A stretch of 64,000 bases of DNA from Roseomonas populi (GCF_024594815.1 NZ_JANJOU010000026.1:38559-102558); one strand, 5' to 3'; numbered from the stretch's first letter, positions 1-8,228 are shown. The notes: a model not told the origin generated them from the letters alone. Numbers and translations are program-made.

Positions 1-207
1 CTCATCGACAGGTGCCCGGTGCGGTAGGCGCGGTGGTGCGGCAAGGCATCATGGCGGGTCCAATCCGTTCAGGCATGCGGCCGGAGGTCGTCCGGCCTGG
101 AAAGATGCGCTGCCACCCGGGGATGGAGCGGCAGCGCGGTTGTGGCGGCCTGACGGGGCTGGCGCAGCGGGCCGGGCGTGCTGCCCGGGACCTCCTGGTC
201 CCTCACG
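1..207. other. window edge, no gene supported
   Basis: No reading frame here has recognisable protein features; the open frames are unbroken only because the DNA is very GC-rich. It lies downstream of the leftward membrane-protein gene that ends at 208. Confidence 0.5.
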
Positions 208-795
208 TCACCCGGCGGCGCGAAGTCCGCCCCGGCGGGCATCGCCCACCGTCAGCCAGAGAGCCGATACGAGGAAGTAGAAGGCGCCGAAGGCCGCGTA
301 GGGGGCCACCGTGGCGATGCCCACCGGTTCCGGACCACCGGCCATTCGAACGAAGAACAACCCGGCCAGGGCGGACTGGGCGCCGCTCAGGATCATCGCC
401 CATTGGGCACCATAGGACCTCCACCGGCGGAGGGCCGTGGCGAGCTGCAGCAATCCGGCGAAGCCGGCCCAGATGCCGAACACCACGATGACGCTGTTCA
501 TGCTGACGCCGAGCGCGACGGCCACGGCAGCGGCCGTGATGGTGCTGACGATGACGTTCAGCAGATGCGTCCTGTTGCTGCCGAGACCACCATTACGCTG
601 GGCATCGATCAGGTTGGCGACGGCGTCCCATGCCGGATAGCCGACCAGCATGATGGCCGCCAGCTGCGGCGCGCGTGTCGCGACGCTGAAGGCCGCCGCG
701 ACCCAAGCCGCCGAGAAGGCGAAGCGGGCGAAATAGTAGCGCTTGAGCCACCCCGAGGCGGGTGGAGCAGGATGGTTCATCAATTGGGTGGGCAT
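208..795 (-). CDS. small integral membrane protein, DUF308/HdeD-like
   Basis: A 195-residue protein that is mostly hydrophobic, with five or six likely membrane helices (for example around residues 22-42, 45-62, 78-100, 101-118 and 135-185) and a short charged N-terminus. The overall pattern resembles the DUF308/HdeD group of small inner-membrane proteins, whose biochemical role is poorly known. The annotated ATG is at 795; a second in-frame ATG at 780 is possible. About 25 bases upstream of the start is a palindromic site (819-836) that nearly matches the one in front of the tetR gene at 4660, so this gene is probably a target of that repressor. Family assignment is from hydropathy and general resemblance, so it is tentative. 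Confidence 0.7.
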   Translation of the reverse strand: MPTQLMNHPAPPASGWLKRYYFARFAFSAAWVAAAFSVATRAPQLAAIMLVGYPAWDAVANLIDAQRNGGLGSNRTHLLNVIVSTITAAAVAVALGVSMNSVIVVFGIWAGFAGLLQLATALRRWRSYGAQWAMILSGAQSALAGLFFVRMAGGPEPVGIATVAPYAAFGAFYFLVSALWLTVGDARRGGLRAAG

Positions 796-818
796 ATCCA
801 GCCTCCGGTCTGCACGCC

Positions 819-836
819 AACCTACTAGAAGGTAGA
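819..836. promoter_or_regulatory. putative TetR operator, copy 1
   Basis: The bases ACCTACTAGAAGGTAG match the centre of the perfect palindrome at 4627-4644 at 15 of 16 positions. The site lies just upstream of the membrane-protein gene ending at 208, where a repressor would block transcription. Operator function is inferred from the duplicate next to a tetR gene. Confidence 0.6.
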
Positions 837-839
837 CAA

Positions 840-1142
840 GCCGGCGTCAATGCTTTCCCTGTGCCATCGGTTCTGCTCTTGCCGGCGACTGCTTCCATAG
901 CCTGGCGCTCAACATGGCATCCCGTGCCATGCACGTGGTAGGGACGCGCGGCCTCGTGGGAGGAGAGGTCGGGCGCGGCAGCGTCGTCCGCGATCCCGGC
1001 CACGTCGATGCTGCATCCTTCCGGATCAGGGGAAGCGAAGGCGGTGCTGTCGATCTCGCCCGCGACGTCATGCCCCTGCCGGGTCTGACCAGTCGCTTCG
1101 AGAGGGCGGCTCAACTCGTCCCAAGAGCGCCGGACGGCGCGC
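840..1142. other. intergenic, no gene supported
   Basis: About 300 bases between the egtD stop and the operator of the leftward membrane-protein gene. Open frames exist on both strands but show no family features, and no hairpin or repeat stands out. Confidence 0.5.
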
Positions 1143-2102
1143 TCACTCCTCCAGCAGCCAGACCGAGAAGAGCCCCTCTGCATCCGTCCAGGTTGCGGCT
1201 GCCCGCCAGCCCGCCGCCCCGACCAGCTCCCGCAGGCGCTCCGGGCGGTACTTGTGGCTGCTCTCGGTGTGGATGCTCTCGCCCGCGGCGAAGCGGAACA
1301 CGCGCCCGGCCAGCCGAACGGATTGTGCCGTTCGCGAGACGAGGTGCATCTCGATGCGCTCCTCCACGGCGTCCCACCGGGCCTCGTGCCGGAAGGCGCC
1401 GAGGTCGAAATCGGCGCCGGCCTCGCGGTTCAGCCGCGCCAGCAGGTTCAGGTCGAACGCGGCCGTCACGCCGGCGGCGTCGTCATAGGCCGCCTGCAGC
1501 ACCGGGATGCTCTTCACCAGGTCCGCGCCTAGCAGCAGGCGCCCACCCGGACGCAGCGTGGCGCGGGCGCGGCGCAGGAAGGCCACCGCCTCCTCCGCCT
1601 CGAAGTTGCCGATCGTCGAGCCCGGGAAGAAGCCGAGATGCGTCGCGCTGCCCTCCGCCCGCCCGGCGAGATCGAAGGGCCGGGTGAAATCCGCGACCAC
1701 GGGCCGGACAGGAAGCCCGGGGCAGGCCGCCCGCACCCGCGCCGCCGCCGCCTCCAGCCATTCCGGCGCGATGTCCACGGGCAGGTAGGCCGCGGGCGCC
1801 CGGAGCGCCCGCAGCAGCTGCACCGCCTTGACGCCGTCGCCCGGCCCGAACTCGACCACGGCCGCGCCCGGCCCGACCGCCCGGGCGATGTCGGGGCCGG
1901 ACTCCTCCAGGATCCGCATCTCCGTGCGGGTCGGGTAGTACTCCGGCAGGCGGGTGATCGCCTCGAACAGGCGCGCGCCCTCGGCGTCGTAGAGCCACTT
2001 GCAGGGCAGCGTCTTGCGGGGCGCCGAGAGGCCCGCGACGGCGTCGGCGACCAGGGCGGCCCGCTGCAGCTCGGCGGGATCGCGGGAGATGGCGCCGCTC
2101 AC
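1143..2102 (-). CDS. egtD: L-histidine N-alpha-methyltransferase EgtD
   Basis: This 319-residue protein catalyses the first step of ergothioneine synthesis: SAM-dependent trimethylation of histidine to hercynine. Seen in the sequence: a YYPTRTE segment (residues 55-61) typical of the DUF2260/EgtD family, the SAM-binding loop EFGPGDG (84-90), a FFPGSTIGNF segment, and the C-terminal E-S-S-H-K-Y substrate region. Length matches the family (about 320). The start is a GTG at 2102 overlapping the stop of egtB (GTGA), which implies translational coupling. No gamma-glutamylcysteine ligase (egtA), egtC or egtE is visible nearby, so this is the two-gene egtB-egtD arrangement common in proteobacteria. 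Confidence in the function is high. Confidence 0.93.
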   Translation of the reverse strand: MSGAISRDPAELQRAALVADAVAGLSAPRKTLPCKWLYDAEGARLFEAITRLPEYYPTRTEMRILEESGPDIARAVGPGAAVVEFGPGDGVKAVQLLRALRAPAAYLPVDIAPEWLEAAAARVRAACPGLPVRPVVADFTRPFDLAGRAEGSATHLGFFPGSTIGNFEAEEAVAFLRRARATLRPGGRLLLGADLVKSIPVLQAAYDDAAGVTAAFDLNLLARLNREAGADFDLGAFRHEARWDAVEERIEMHLVSRTAQSVRLAGRVFRFAAGESIHTESSHKYRPERLRELVGAAGWRAAATWTDAEGLFSVWLLEE

Positions 2103-3316
2103 GCCGCGTCCTCCGCCAGGCGGAGCCCGCTTAACTGCCAGCGCGCCCCGGGCGGGAAGAAGTTGCGGTAGCTGGCGCGCGCATGGCCCGGCGGCGTCGC
2201 CGCGGAGCCGCCGCGCAGCACCATCTGGTTGATCATGAACTTGCCGTTGTACTCGCCCACCGCGCCCGCCCAGGGGCGGAAGCCCGGATAGGGGCGATAG
2301 GCGCTGCCCGTCCACTGCCAGGCCATGCCCTCGGCATCGCGGAAGCCGGGAAGGGCCGCGGCGGCCTCCCATTCCTGCTCCGTCGGCAGGCGCCGCCCGG
2401 CCCAGCGCGCGAAGGCGTCGGCCTCGTACCAGGAGACATGGCGCACGGGCCGTGCGGGATCGAGCGGGCGGAGGCCGCCCGGGCCGAACTCCGTCCAGCC
2501 CCCGTCCCGGCTCTCCCAGTGCAGCGGCGCCTCCCAGCCCTCGGCCTGCCGCGCGGCCCAGCCGTCGCTCATCCACAGCAGCGGGTCGCCGTAGCCGCCG
2601 TCCTCCATGAAGGCCAGCCACTCGCCGTTGGTCACCAGCCCGCTGGCGATGCGGTAGGGGGCCAGCCAGGTCGCGTGGCGCGGCGTCTCGTTGTCGAAGG
2701 CGAAGCCCCGCCCGTCATGGCCGACCTCCACCAGACCCGCCGTCCCCTCCAGCATCGTCACGGGCTCCGAGGCGGCCGGCTCCCGCCAGCCGGGATCGCA
2801 GGCCGGGCGGAGCGGGTTGAGGCTGAGGGCGTGCAGGATATCCGTCAGCAGCAGCTCCTGGTGCTGCTCCTCGTGCTGCAGCCCGAGCACGACGAGTTCC
2901 GCCGCCTCCGCCGGAGGGTTCCGCAGCAGGGCGGCCATCGCCTCATCCACGGCGGCCCGATACTCGGCGATGTCCTCGCAGGAAGGGCGCGTCAGCATCC
3001 CCCGCCGCGGCCGGGCGTGGCGCGGGCCGGCGACCTCGTAATAGGAGTTGAAGAGGAAGGCGTACTCCTCCCGCACCGGGCGGTACCCCGGCAGGTAGGG
3101 CCGGAGCAGGAAGGTCTCGAAGAACCAGGTGGTGTGGGCCCGGTGCCACTTGGTCGGGCTGGCATCCGGCATGGACTGCACGACCTGGTCCTCGGGCGAG
3201 AGCGGGGCGGCCAGGGCCTCCGTCCGGGACCGCACGGCGCGGTACCGCGCGAGGAGGTCCTGCGCCAGGGCGCCCGCCGGGCCGGCGCCCGCGAGGCCGG
3301 GTTGGATCACGTTCAT
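2099..3316 (-). CDS. egtB: ergothioneine sulfoxide synthase EgtB
   Basis: Non-haem iron enzyme that joins hercynine to a thiol (cysteine or gamma-glutamylcysteine) with O2. The 405-residue protein has an N-terminal DinB-like domain holding the iron-binding histidines: KWHRAH (His58) and the HEEQH motif (His148, His152). A formylglycine-generating-enzyme-like domain follows (about 180-405), with PVRHVSWYEA, RLPTEQEWE and a C-terminal RGGS...ASYRNFF region. It is the first gene of an operon with egtD, overlapping it by four bases. ATG at 3316 is preceded by an AGAGGG-like ribosome site. Which thiol donor is used cannot be read directly, but the absence of egtA nearby hints at a cysteine-type enzyme. 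Confidence 0.93.
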   Translation of the reverse strand: MNVIQPGLAGAGPAGALAQDLLARYRAVRSRTEALAAPLSPEDQVVQSMPDASPTKWHRAHTTWFFETFLLRPYLPGYRPVREEYAFLFNSYYEVAGPRHARPRRGMLTRPSCEDIAEYRAAVDEAMAALLRNPPAEAAELVVLGLQHEEQHQELLLTDILHALSLNPLRPACDPGWREPAASEPVTMLEGTAGLVEVGHDGRGFAFDNETPRHATWLAPYRIASGLVTNGEWLAFMEDGGYGDPLLWMSDGWAARQAEGWEAPLHWESRDGGWTEFGPGGLRPLDPARPVRHVSWYEADAFARWAGRRLPTEQEWEAAAALPGFRDAEGMAWQWTGSAYRPYPGFRPWAGAVGEYNGKFMINQMVLRGGSAATPPGHARASYRNFFPPGARWQLSGLRLAEDAA

Positions 3317-3598
3317 GCGTCATTCACCCTCTGCGCGCCGCGCCGATATCCGGACGATAAGCGCGCCGGCCCGCGTTCACAGCCACCATGCGCGCCTGCC
3401 AGCCATGTCCGATCAGCCGCCGTACCAACAGGCCGAGCACCGATCCAATCAGCCGTGCGGTGCCGCCTTCCCGCACCACCCGGCGCGCAATTGGTCCTGC
3501 GGGCCGACACCGGCGGCAGGGCGCTTCGGCCGCCGGCGGGTCCGGAAAGCGGGACGCCGCGCGGGCGCACCGGACCGGTGGCGGTCATGCGGACGCCC

Positions 3599-4372
3599 TC
3601 AACGGGCGGCCGCGTCAAGGATCAGCCCGGCGATCTCCTGGGGATGAGAGATCAGGGCCAAATGGCTCGCCCGGACTTCTACCGTGCGGGCCGCCATGCG
3701 GGCTGCCATGTAGCGTTGCAGGTCCGGGTTGATGGTCCTGTCCTCCGTTGAGACGGCGTAGAAGCTGGGCCTGGATCGCCACGCGGCCTGGCTGGGACGC
3801 CCGGTCAGGAGTGCTCTCCGGAAGGGCTGCTGCACCGCGTAGAGCACGCGAGCCTGTTCCGCCGGCAGGTCGCCGGCGAAGTCCCGCAGGAAAGCTTCCT
3901 CGGTGAGCCGGCCCTCATCCCCATCATAGACGATTCCCGCCGATGCGGGCGGGGCAGGGAAGCGGGCGGCCAGGGCCGCATAGTCCTCGCCGGCATCTGC
4001 CGCCCGGGCCGCCACGTAGACGAGCGCCAAGACCTTCGGGTGCGTGCCAGCCTCCGTCACGATGGTGCCGCCGAAGGAGTGTCCGGCCAGCACCGTCGGT
4101 CCGTCCTGCCGGTCCAGGACCTTGCGGCAGGCAGCGACGGCTTCCTCCAGCGTCGTCAGGGGGTTCTGGACGGAGGTCACCTCGAGGCCCCTTGCCTGAA
4201 GGAGCGGAATGACCTCCGACCAACTCGACCCATCGGCAAACAGGCCGTGCACGAGAACGACGTTCTTCGCCGGCTGCGACGAAGCCGTTCCCTGAGCTCT
4301 CGTCTCCCCCGGGAGAACCGTTGCTGTGACGCCTGCTAAGAAGAAGCGCGCAAGGGACCTTCTGTTCATCAC
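3599..4372 (-). CDS. exported alpha/beta hydrolase
   Basis: A 257-residue alpha/beta-hydrolase-fold protein. The N-terminus (twin-arginine-like NRRSLARFFLAG, then a hydrophobic run ending near A-R-A-Q) looks like a signal peptide. The mature part begins with the oxyanion-hole segment VVLVHGLFADGSSW, carries the nucleophile elbow GHSFGG (Ser near residue 99) and ends with an ASHLALISHP segment supplying the catalytic His. It resembles the salicylate-esterase/hydroxynitrile-lyase-like subfamily often annotated simply as alpha/beta hydrolase; the substrate is unknown. It is divergent from the tetR gene at 4660, with 287 bases between. The operator lies about 255 bases from this start, so control by TetR is possible but less obvious than for tetR itself. 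Confidence 0.85.
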   Translation of the reverse strand: MMNRRSLARFFLAGVTATVLPGETRAQGTASSQPAKNVVLVHGLFADGSSWSEVIPLLQARGLEVTSVQNPLTTLEEAVAACRKVLDRQDGPTVLAGHSFGGTIVTEAGTHPKVLALVYVAARAADAGEDYAALAARFPAPPASAGIVYDGDEGRLTEEAFLRDFAGDLPAEQARVLYAVQQPFRRALLTGRPSQAAWRSRPSFYAVSTEDRTINPDLQRYMAARMAARTVEVRASHLALISHPQEIAGLILDAAAR

Positions 4373-4626
4373 GACGCCATTCTCCTAAATGGGGGTTCCT
4401 CGGGCCGTGCAGTCAGGTCACGGCGCCAGGTCCGTCGGGATGGTTGCCGGCGCATCTCAGGGCGGGGCGACGGTCCGCAGGACGGCGCTCCGCGCTGATA
4501 TGTCTCCTGAGCATAGGGCATCACCCGTTGAATTTCGACGCGGTGAGGAGTGGAGACGAGCCGGACCGAGCCTCCTGGCCGAGGTCGCGATCCAAGCTTG
4601 CAACCGGGCCGACTCCGCCTATAACA

Positions 4627-4644
4627 ACCTACCAGAAGGTAGGT
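4627..4644. promoter_or_regulatory. perfect palindrome, TetR operator copy 2
   Basis: ACCTACC-AGAA-GGTAGGT is a perfect inverted repeat with 7-base arms. It ends 15 bases before the GTG start of the tetR gene, the usual place for autorepression. A near copy sits at 819-836. Confidence 0.75.
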
Positions 4645-4659
4645 AAGGCGGGTGCGATC

Positions 4660-5229
4660 GTGAGCGAGACGGCGGGCAAGCTGGTCGGCGGTGCCGCCCA
4701 GCTGATCATGCGGGGGGGATACAACGGGTTCAGCTATGCCGACCTCGCGGAGCGCTTCGCTATCCGCAAGGCCAGCATCCACCACCACTTCCCCTCGAAG
4801 GTCGATCTCGTGGTCGCCGTGGTGGAGCGGGGACGCACGGCCATCCAGGCGCAGATCGCCGCGCTCGAGGCCGGCTCGCCCGTGGCGATGGACCAGTTGC
4901 TCATGTACACGGACTATTGGAGGAGGTGCATCAAGGACCAGACGGCGCCCTTCTGCCTTGCCGCTGTCCTGGCCGCAGAGCTTCCCAGCCTGCCATCCGA
5001 GGTCGCGCTCGCCGTCCGCGGGCATTTTACCGACCTCGCGAGATGGCTGGAGCGGGTTCTGTCGCTCGGCGTGAAGCAGGGTACGATGCGGCTCGAAGCA
5101 TCCCCCGCGCTCGAGGCGGAGGCCTTCATGGCCGCGGTCTACGGGGCAATGCTCGCCGCGCGCGCCTTTGACGATCCTGGGCGTTTCGACACCATCGTCG
5201 AGAGCTCTATCCAGCGTATCCGCGCCTGA
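4660..5229 (+). CDS. TetR/AcrR-family transcriptional repressor
   Basis: A 189-residue TetR regulator. The helix-turn-helix is at residues 20-50 (MRGGYNGFSYADLAERFAIR followed by KASIHHHF), with the family hallmark HHHFPSK. The C-terminal ligand domain contains a TAPFCLAAVLAAE segment like that of AcrR-type proteins responding to small lipophilic or electrophilic compounds. The reading frame stays open upstream, but the GTG at 4660 is the best start: it has an AAGGCGGG-like site and leaves the palindrome 4627-4644 in the leader. The racemase gene follows 30 bases downstream and may be co-transcribed. The likely targets are its own promoter and the membrane-protein gene at 208-795. Confidence 0.88.
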   Translation: MSETAGKLVGGAAQLIMRGGYNGFSYADLAERFAIRKASIHHHFPSKVDLVVAVVERGRTAIQAQIAALEAGSPVAMDQLLMYTDYWRRCIKDQTAPFCLAAVLAAELPSLPSEVALAVRGHFTDLARWLERVLSLGVKQGTMRLEASPALEAEAFMAAVYGAMLAARAFDDPGRFDTIVESSIQRIRA

Positions 5230-5259
5230 GACCCTGCCGGCCACCGTGGGGAGAACACC

Positions 5260-5979
5260 ATGTCGCAGAAGGTCATCGGCCTCATCGGCGGGATGAGCTG
5301 GGAAAGCTCGGCTGAGTACTACCGGATCATCCACCAGGCCGTGCGTGCCCGGCTCGGCGGCCTTCACTCGGCCCGATGCCTGATATGGTCCTTCGATTTC
5401 GGAGAGATCGAGGCGCTGCAGCACGCCGGCCGGTGGGATGACGCGACCACCGAGATGATCGACGCCGCCTCGCGCCTGGAGCGGGGCGGGGCGGATTTTG
5501 TGGTGATTTGCACAAACACGATGCACCGCCTGGCGGAGCAGGTCGAGGCGGCCATTGGCGTGCCGCTGCTGCACATCGCCGACCCGACGGCGGAGCGCAT
5601 CCGGTCGGCCGGGCTGCGGCGGGTGGCGCTGATCGGCACGGCCTTCACTATGGAACAAGAGTTCTACAAGGGACGGCTCGCCGACCGGCATGGGCTGCAG
5701 GTGCAGGTGCTGGTGCTGGTGCTGGTGCCCAGTGACGAGGATCGCGCCCTCGTGCACCGGGTGATTTACGAGGAACTGGTCCAGGGGCGCGTCGAGGCTG
5801 CCTCGCGGCAGGCCTATCGTGAGGTGATCGCGCGCTTGGTGGAGCGCGGCGCCGAGGCGGTAATCCTGGGCTGCACGGAGATCATGCTGCTGGTGCGGCC
5901 GGAGGACAGCAGCGTTCCCCTTTTCGACACCACGACCATTCATGCCGAAGCCGCTGTGGACTCGGCCCTGTCGGGCTAA
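5260..5979 (+). CDS. aspartate/glutamate racemase family protein (YgeA-like)
   Basis: A 239-residue PLP-independent amino-acid racemase. The two catalytic cysteines are in CTNTMH (near residue 86) and GCTEI (near residue 206), and the N-terminus IGLIGGMSWESSAEYY is the family signature. Broad-specificity racemases such as E. coli YgeA act on homoserine and other L-amino acids; whether this one does is inference. The protein carries a run of alternating Val/Leu (residues 148-156) encoded by a GTGCTG hexamer repeat, about five residues longer than expected at that turn. It follows tetR closely and is probably in the same transcript. Confidence 0.88.
   Translation: MSQKVIGLIGGMSWESSAEYYRIIHQAVRARLGGLHSARCLIWSFDFGEIEALQHAGRWDDATTEMIDAASRLERGGADFVVICTNTMHRLAEQVEAAIGVPLLHIADPTAERIRSAGLRRVALIGTAFTMEQEFYKGRLADRHGLQVQVLVLVLVPSDEDRALVHRVIYEELVQGRVEAASRQAYREVIARLVERGAEAVILGCTEIMLLVRPEDSSVPLFDTTTIHAEAAVDSALSG
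5707..5727 (+). repeat. GTGCTG hexamer microsatellite inside racemase gene
   Basis: Three and a half perfect GTGCTG units, preceded by degenerate units from 5695, encode alternating Val and Leu. Because the unit is six bases, copy-number change would keep the frame and alter protein length by two residues per unit. Confidence 0.8.
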
Positions 5980-6094
5980 AGGGGTTGTTCGGGATGCTGG
6001 TAGCGCAGTGGATTCACCGCGTCGCACGCACCTCGCGCTCCCGCATGGCGATGTCATGTCTGGACAACTATGAATTGGCCGGCGTTGTTCACCA

Positions 6095-6841
6095 TTAGGA
6101 TCCGCTGAACCAGTTGTAGCCCTGATCCTCCCAGTAGCCGTCGGGATTGTCGTTGGTCACGGTGATGGCCGCGATGTGCTTGGGGTTCTTAAAGCCGAGC
6201 TTCGTGGGGACGCGCAGCTTTAGGGGGAACCCGTTGGCCACCGGCAGGGGCGATCCGGCGAAGTCCAGCGCCAGGATGGTCTGCGGATGCAGCGCCGTCG
6301 CCATGTCCAGGCTGCTGGTGTAGCGGTCGGCGCACTTGAACCCGACATAGCGCGCCCTGGTGTCCGCGCCGATCCGTTCCAGAAAGTGGCGGAACGGCAC
6401 GCCGCCCCACTGGCCGATGGCGCTCCACCCCTCGATGCAGATATGGCGCGTGATCTGGCTCACCTGCGGCAGCGCGCGCAGCCGTGCGAGCGGCCAGGGC
6501 GAGCGGTCCTGCACCAACCCCGATACCTCCAGTGCGTAGTCGCTTGCGTCCACCTCCGGCGCGTCGTCCAGCGGGTAGAAGGCGTTGAAGGGGAACGGAT
6601 CGGTGATGTCGGCCTCAGTGTATTCCGGCGCCAAGCGATGGGGGTTGAACAGCGCCGCCTGCACCTTGTCGTTCCAGCGCGACATGGCCCAGAGCACCTT
6701 GTCCACCAGGTCCCCGTCCTGCAGGTTGCAGCCGGTGAGCATGGTCAGCGATCCGAGCGACAGGCCGCCGCGCAGCAGCATCCGGCGGTCCAGCCGGCGC
6801 AGGGCGGGGCCGTGGTCACGAAGGTCGGGACGGTTCTTCAT
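6095..6841 (-). CDS. Tat-exported molybdopterin oxidoreductase, sulfite-oxidase/MsrP-like
   Basis: A 248-residue protein of the oxidoreductase molybdopterin-binding family. It has a twin-arginine-type leader (RRLDRRMLLRGG, residues 15-26) followed by a lipobox-like L-T-G-C (Cys38), so it may be a Tat-exported lipoprotein. The molybdenum-ligand cysteine is in HICIEGWS, followed by WGGVPF. The last third has the K-L-R-V-P-T-K-L-G-F-K and Y-W-E-D-Q-G-Y-N-W-F segments typical of YedY/MsrP relatives. Its start overlaps the stop of the cytochrome b gene (ATGA), so the two form one unit. Known relatives reduce or oxidise periplasmic sulfoxides or sulfite; the real substrate here is unknown. Confidence 0.88.
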   Translation of the reverse strand: MKNRPDLRDHGPALRRLDRRMLLRGGLSLGSLTMLTGCNLQDGDLVDKVLWAMSRWNDKVQAALFNPHRLAPEYTEADITDPFPFNAFYPLDDAPEVDASDYALEVSGLVQDRSPWPLARLRALPQVSQITRHICIEGWSAIGQWGGVPFRHFLERIGADTRARYVGFKCADRYTSSLDMATALHPQTILALDFAGSPLPVANGFPLKLRVPTKLGFKNPKHIAAITVTNDNPDGYWEDQGYNWFSGS

Positions 6842-7434
6842 GGGGCCTCCTCGGGCAGCGCGCCGCCGGTGATCATGCCCGGCAAGGTGCGGGGAACCAG
6901 CGCCACCATGACCAGGTGCAGAAGGGTGAAGCCGACGATCCCCGCCATGGCCAGGAAATGGACCCGCCGCGCGGCCTCGTAGCCACCCAGCAGCCCGGCC
7001 AGCCCGTGCAGCTGCACCGGCTTCCACAGCGCCAAGCCAGAGGCGAGGATCAGGATGCCCAGCAGCAGCACGCCGACATAGGTCGCCCGCTGCACGGCAT
7101 TGTAGGTTCCTGCCCGATGCGCCAAGCGCAGGCGGAGGGCGGCGACGATGTCGGCCAGCATCTCGCGAGGCCGCAAGGGCAGCAGCCGCCGGCGGAAGTG
7201 CCCGCCGAGAGCGCCGTAGAGCCCGTAGACAAGGCCGTTGCCGACCAGCAGCCACATGACGGCCAGGTGCCAGGCGATGCTGCCGCCGAGCCAGCCGCCC
7301 AGCGTCGCCCATTGCGGAAAGCGGAAGCCGAAGAGAGGCGACGCGTTGTAGATGCCCCAGCCGCTCATGATCATGCAGACCATAGCGAAGGCGTTGATCC
7401 AGTGGGTGATCCGCACCAGCAGCGGATGTCGCAT
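6838..7434 (-). CDS. cytochrome b561-type membrane electron carrier
   Basis: A 198-residue integral membrane protein with four or five helices, beginning MRHPLLVRITHWINAF. Paired histidines in HW, WHLAVMW, VHFLAM and LLHLVM positions fit haem b binding as in Ni/Fe-hydrogenase or thiosulfate-reductase cytochrome b subunits. It probably passes electrons between the quinone pool and the molybdoenzyme that follows with a four-base overlap. The ATG at 7434 is chosen over the longer frame because a strong AAGGAGA site precedes it at the right distance and because the protein starts as family members do. Note that the partner is not the usual MsrQ-type haem protein. Confidence 0.87.
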   Translation of the reverse strand: MRHPLLVRITHWINAFAMVCMIMSGWGIYNASPLFGFRFPQWATLGGWLGGSIAWHLAVMWLLVGNGLVYGLYGALGGHFRRRLLPLRPREMLADIVAALRLRLAHRAGTYNAVQRATYVGVLLLGILILASGLALWKPVQLHGLAGLLGGYEAARRVHFLAMAGIVGFTLLHLVMVALVPRTLPGMITGGALPEEAP

Positions 7435-7512
7435 TCGGCGATCTCCTTCGGCCCGGCCACGGAGGGGCCAGGACCGAACAGGTCCGTTCTTCGTGTGGAG
7501 GAGGCGGGTTGC

Positions 7513-7547
7513 CCCCCGGGTTGCCGGGTTGTCCGGCAACCCGGGGG
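7513..7547 (-). terminator. perfect 15-bp hairpin between two genes of the operon
   Basis: Perfectly complementary 15-base arms (7513-7527 and 7533-7547) around a five-base loop, directly after the stop of the gene ending at 7557. No T-run follows, so it may be a weak terminator, an attenuator or an RNA-stability element that lowers expression of the downstream redox pair. Confidence 0.6.
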
Positions 7548-7556
7548 TGACGCCGA

Positions 7557-8192
7557 TCACATCGGCGGCGTCAGGCCGTCCTTGCCGACCAGGATGGTGG
7601 CGGCGGTCACCGCGCCGCCGACATCGCGCTGGCCGTTCACCACGATCTTTGCGCCCGGCTTCAGCGCGGCACGGTCCGCAGGCTCGACGCTGACGATGGG
7701 CACGTCGTCCGGGATCACGATGCGCTTCTCGCCGCTGCCGTAGTTCACCACCATGGTCCGGCCGCTAGTGCCGACGAGGCTGCCGACCGTCCCGTTCGTC
7801 ATGCTGCTGCCCTCACCCAGATCCCAGGCGAAGTGGCCCTGGCCGGTGCCGCGCATCTCCGGCGGGAAGACGGAGACCTCCAGCGCCCTGAGGGAGCCGT
7901 CCGGCTGCGGTGCGGTGGCCGCGGTGCCGATGTAGCTGTTGGGCTGGATGTCCTCGATCTTCGCGGCCACGACCAGCGCCACGCGCAGCTGCGGCGACAG
8001 CGCGACGGTCACGTGGGCGCCAGCGCGGGTGGTCATGGTGATGCCCGTCTCCGTCACGCCCTCGAGCGTGCCGCGCAGCCGGGCCGGACCGGCGGCCGCG
8101 CGGGGGGAGCTCTGCGCCTGGGCGGTGGCACCGGCCAGCGCGCCGCCGACCAGCATGGCGCAGGCCGCCGCCATCAGCATCCGTCGTTGCAT
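7557..8192 (-). CDS. periplasmic protein, DUF5666-like
   Basis: A 211-residue exported protein with a clear signal peptide (MQRRMLMAAACAMLVGGALAG, cleaved near A-Q-A-Q). The mature part is beta-rich with repeated short OB-like segments (ARLRGTLEGVTETGITMTT; MVVNYGSGEKRIVIPDDVPI; GAKIVVNGQRDVGGAVTAATI), resembling DUF5666 proteins of unknown function. The ATG at 8192 is preferred to an in-frame upstream start at 8231 because the signal peptide begins there. It is the first gene of the leftward group leading to the cytochrome and molybdoenzyme. An ECF-type promoter lies just upstream, so it is probably a direct target of the divergent sigma factor. Confidence 0.8.
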   Translation of the reverse strand: MQRRMLMAAACAMLVGGALAGATAQAQSSPRAAAGPARLRGTLEGVTETGITMTTRAGAHVTVALSPQLRVALVVAAKIEDIQPNSYIGTAATAPQPDGSLRALEVSVFPPEMRGTGQGHFAWDLGEGSSMTNGTVGSLVGTSGRTMVVNYGSGEKRIVIPDDVPIVSVEPADRAALKPGAKIVVNGQRDVGGAVTAATILVGKDGLTPPM

Positions 8193-8228
8193 AGATCTAT
8201 CCTCGATCAGTGTGTCGCCGGGCCCATG

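Noticed and set aside
12..828. Long rightward open frames opposite the first membrane-protein gene
   Set aside because: They are antisense shadows with Arg/Gly/Pro-rich composition and no family features; the leftward frame has clear membrane helices.
4389..4646. An 85-codon frame between the hydrolase and tetR
   Set aside because: It runs through the TetR palindrome, has no ribosome site and resembles no family.
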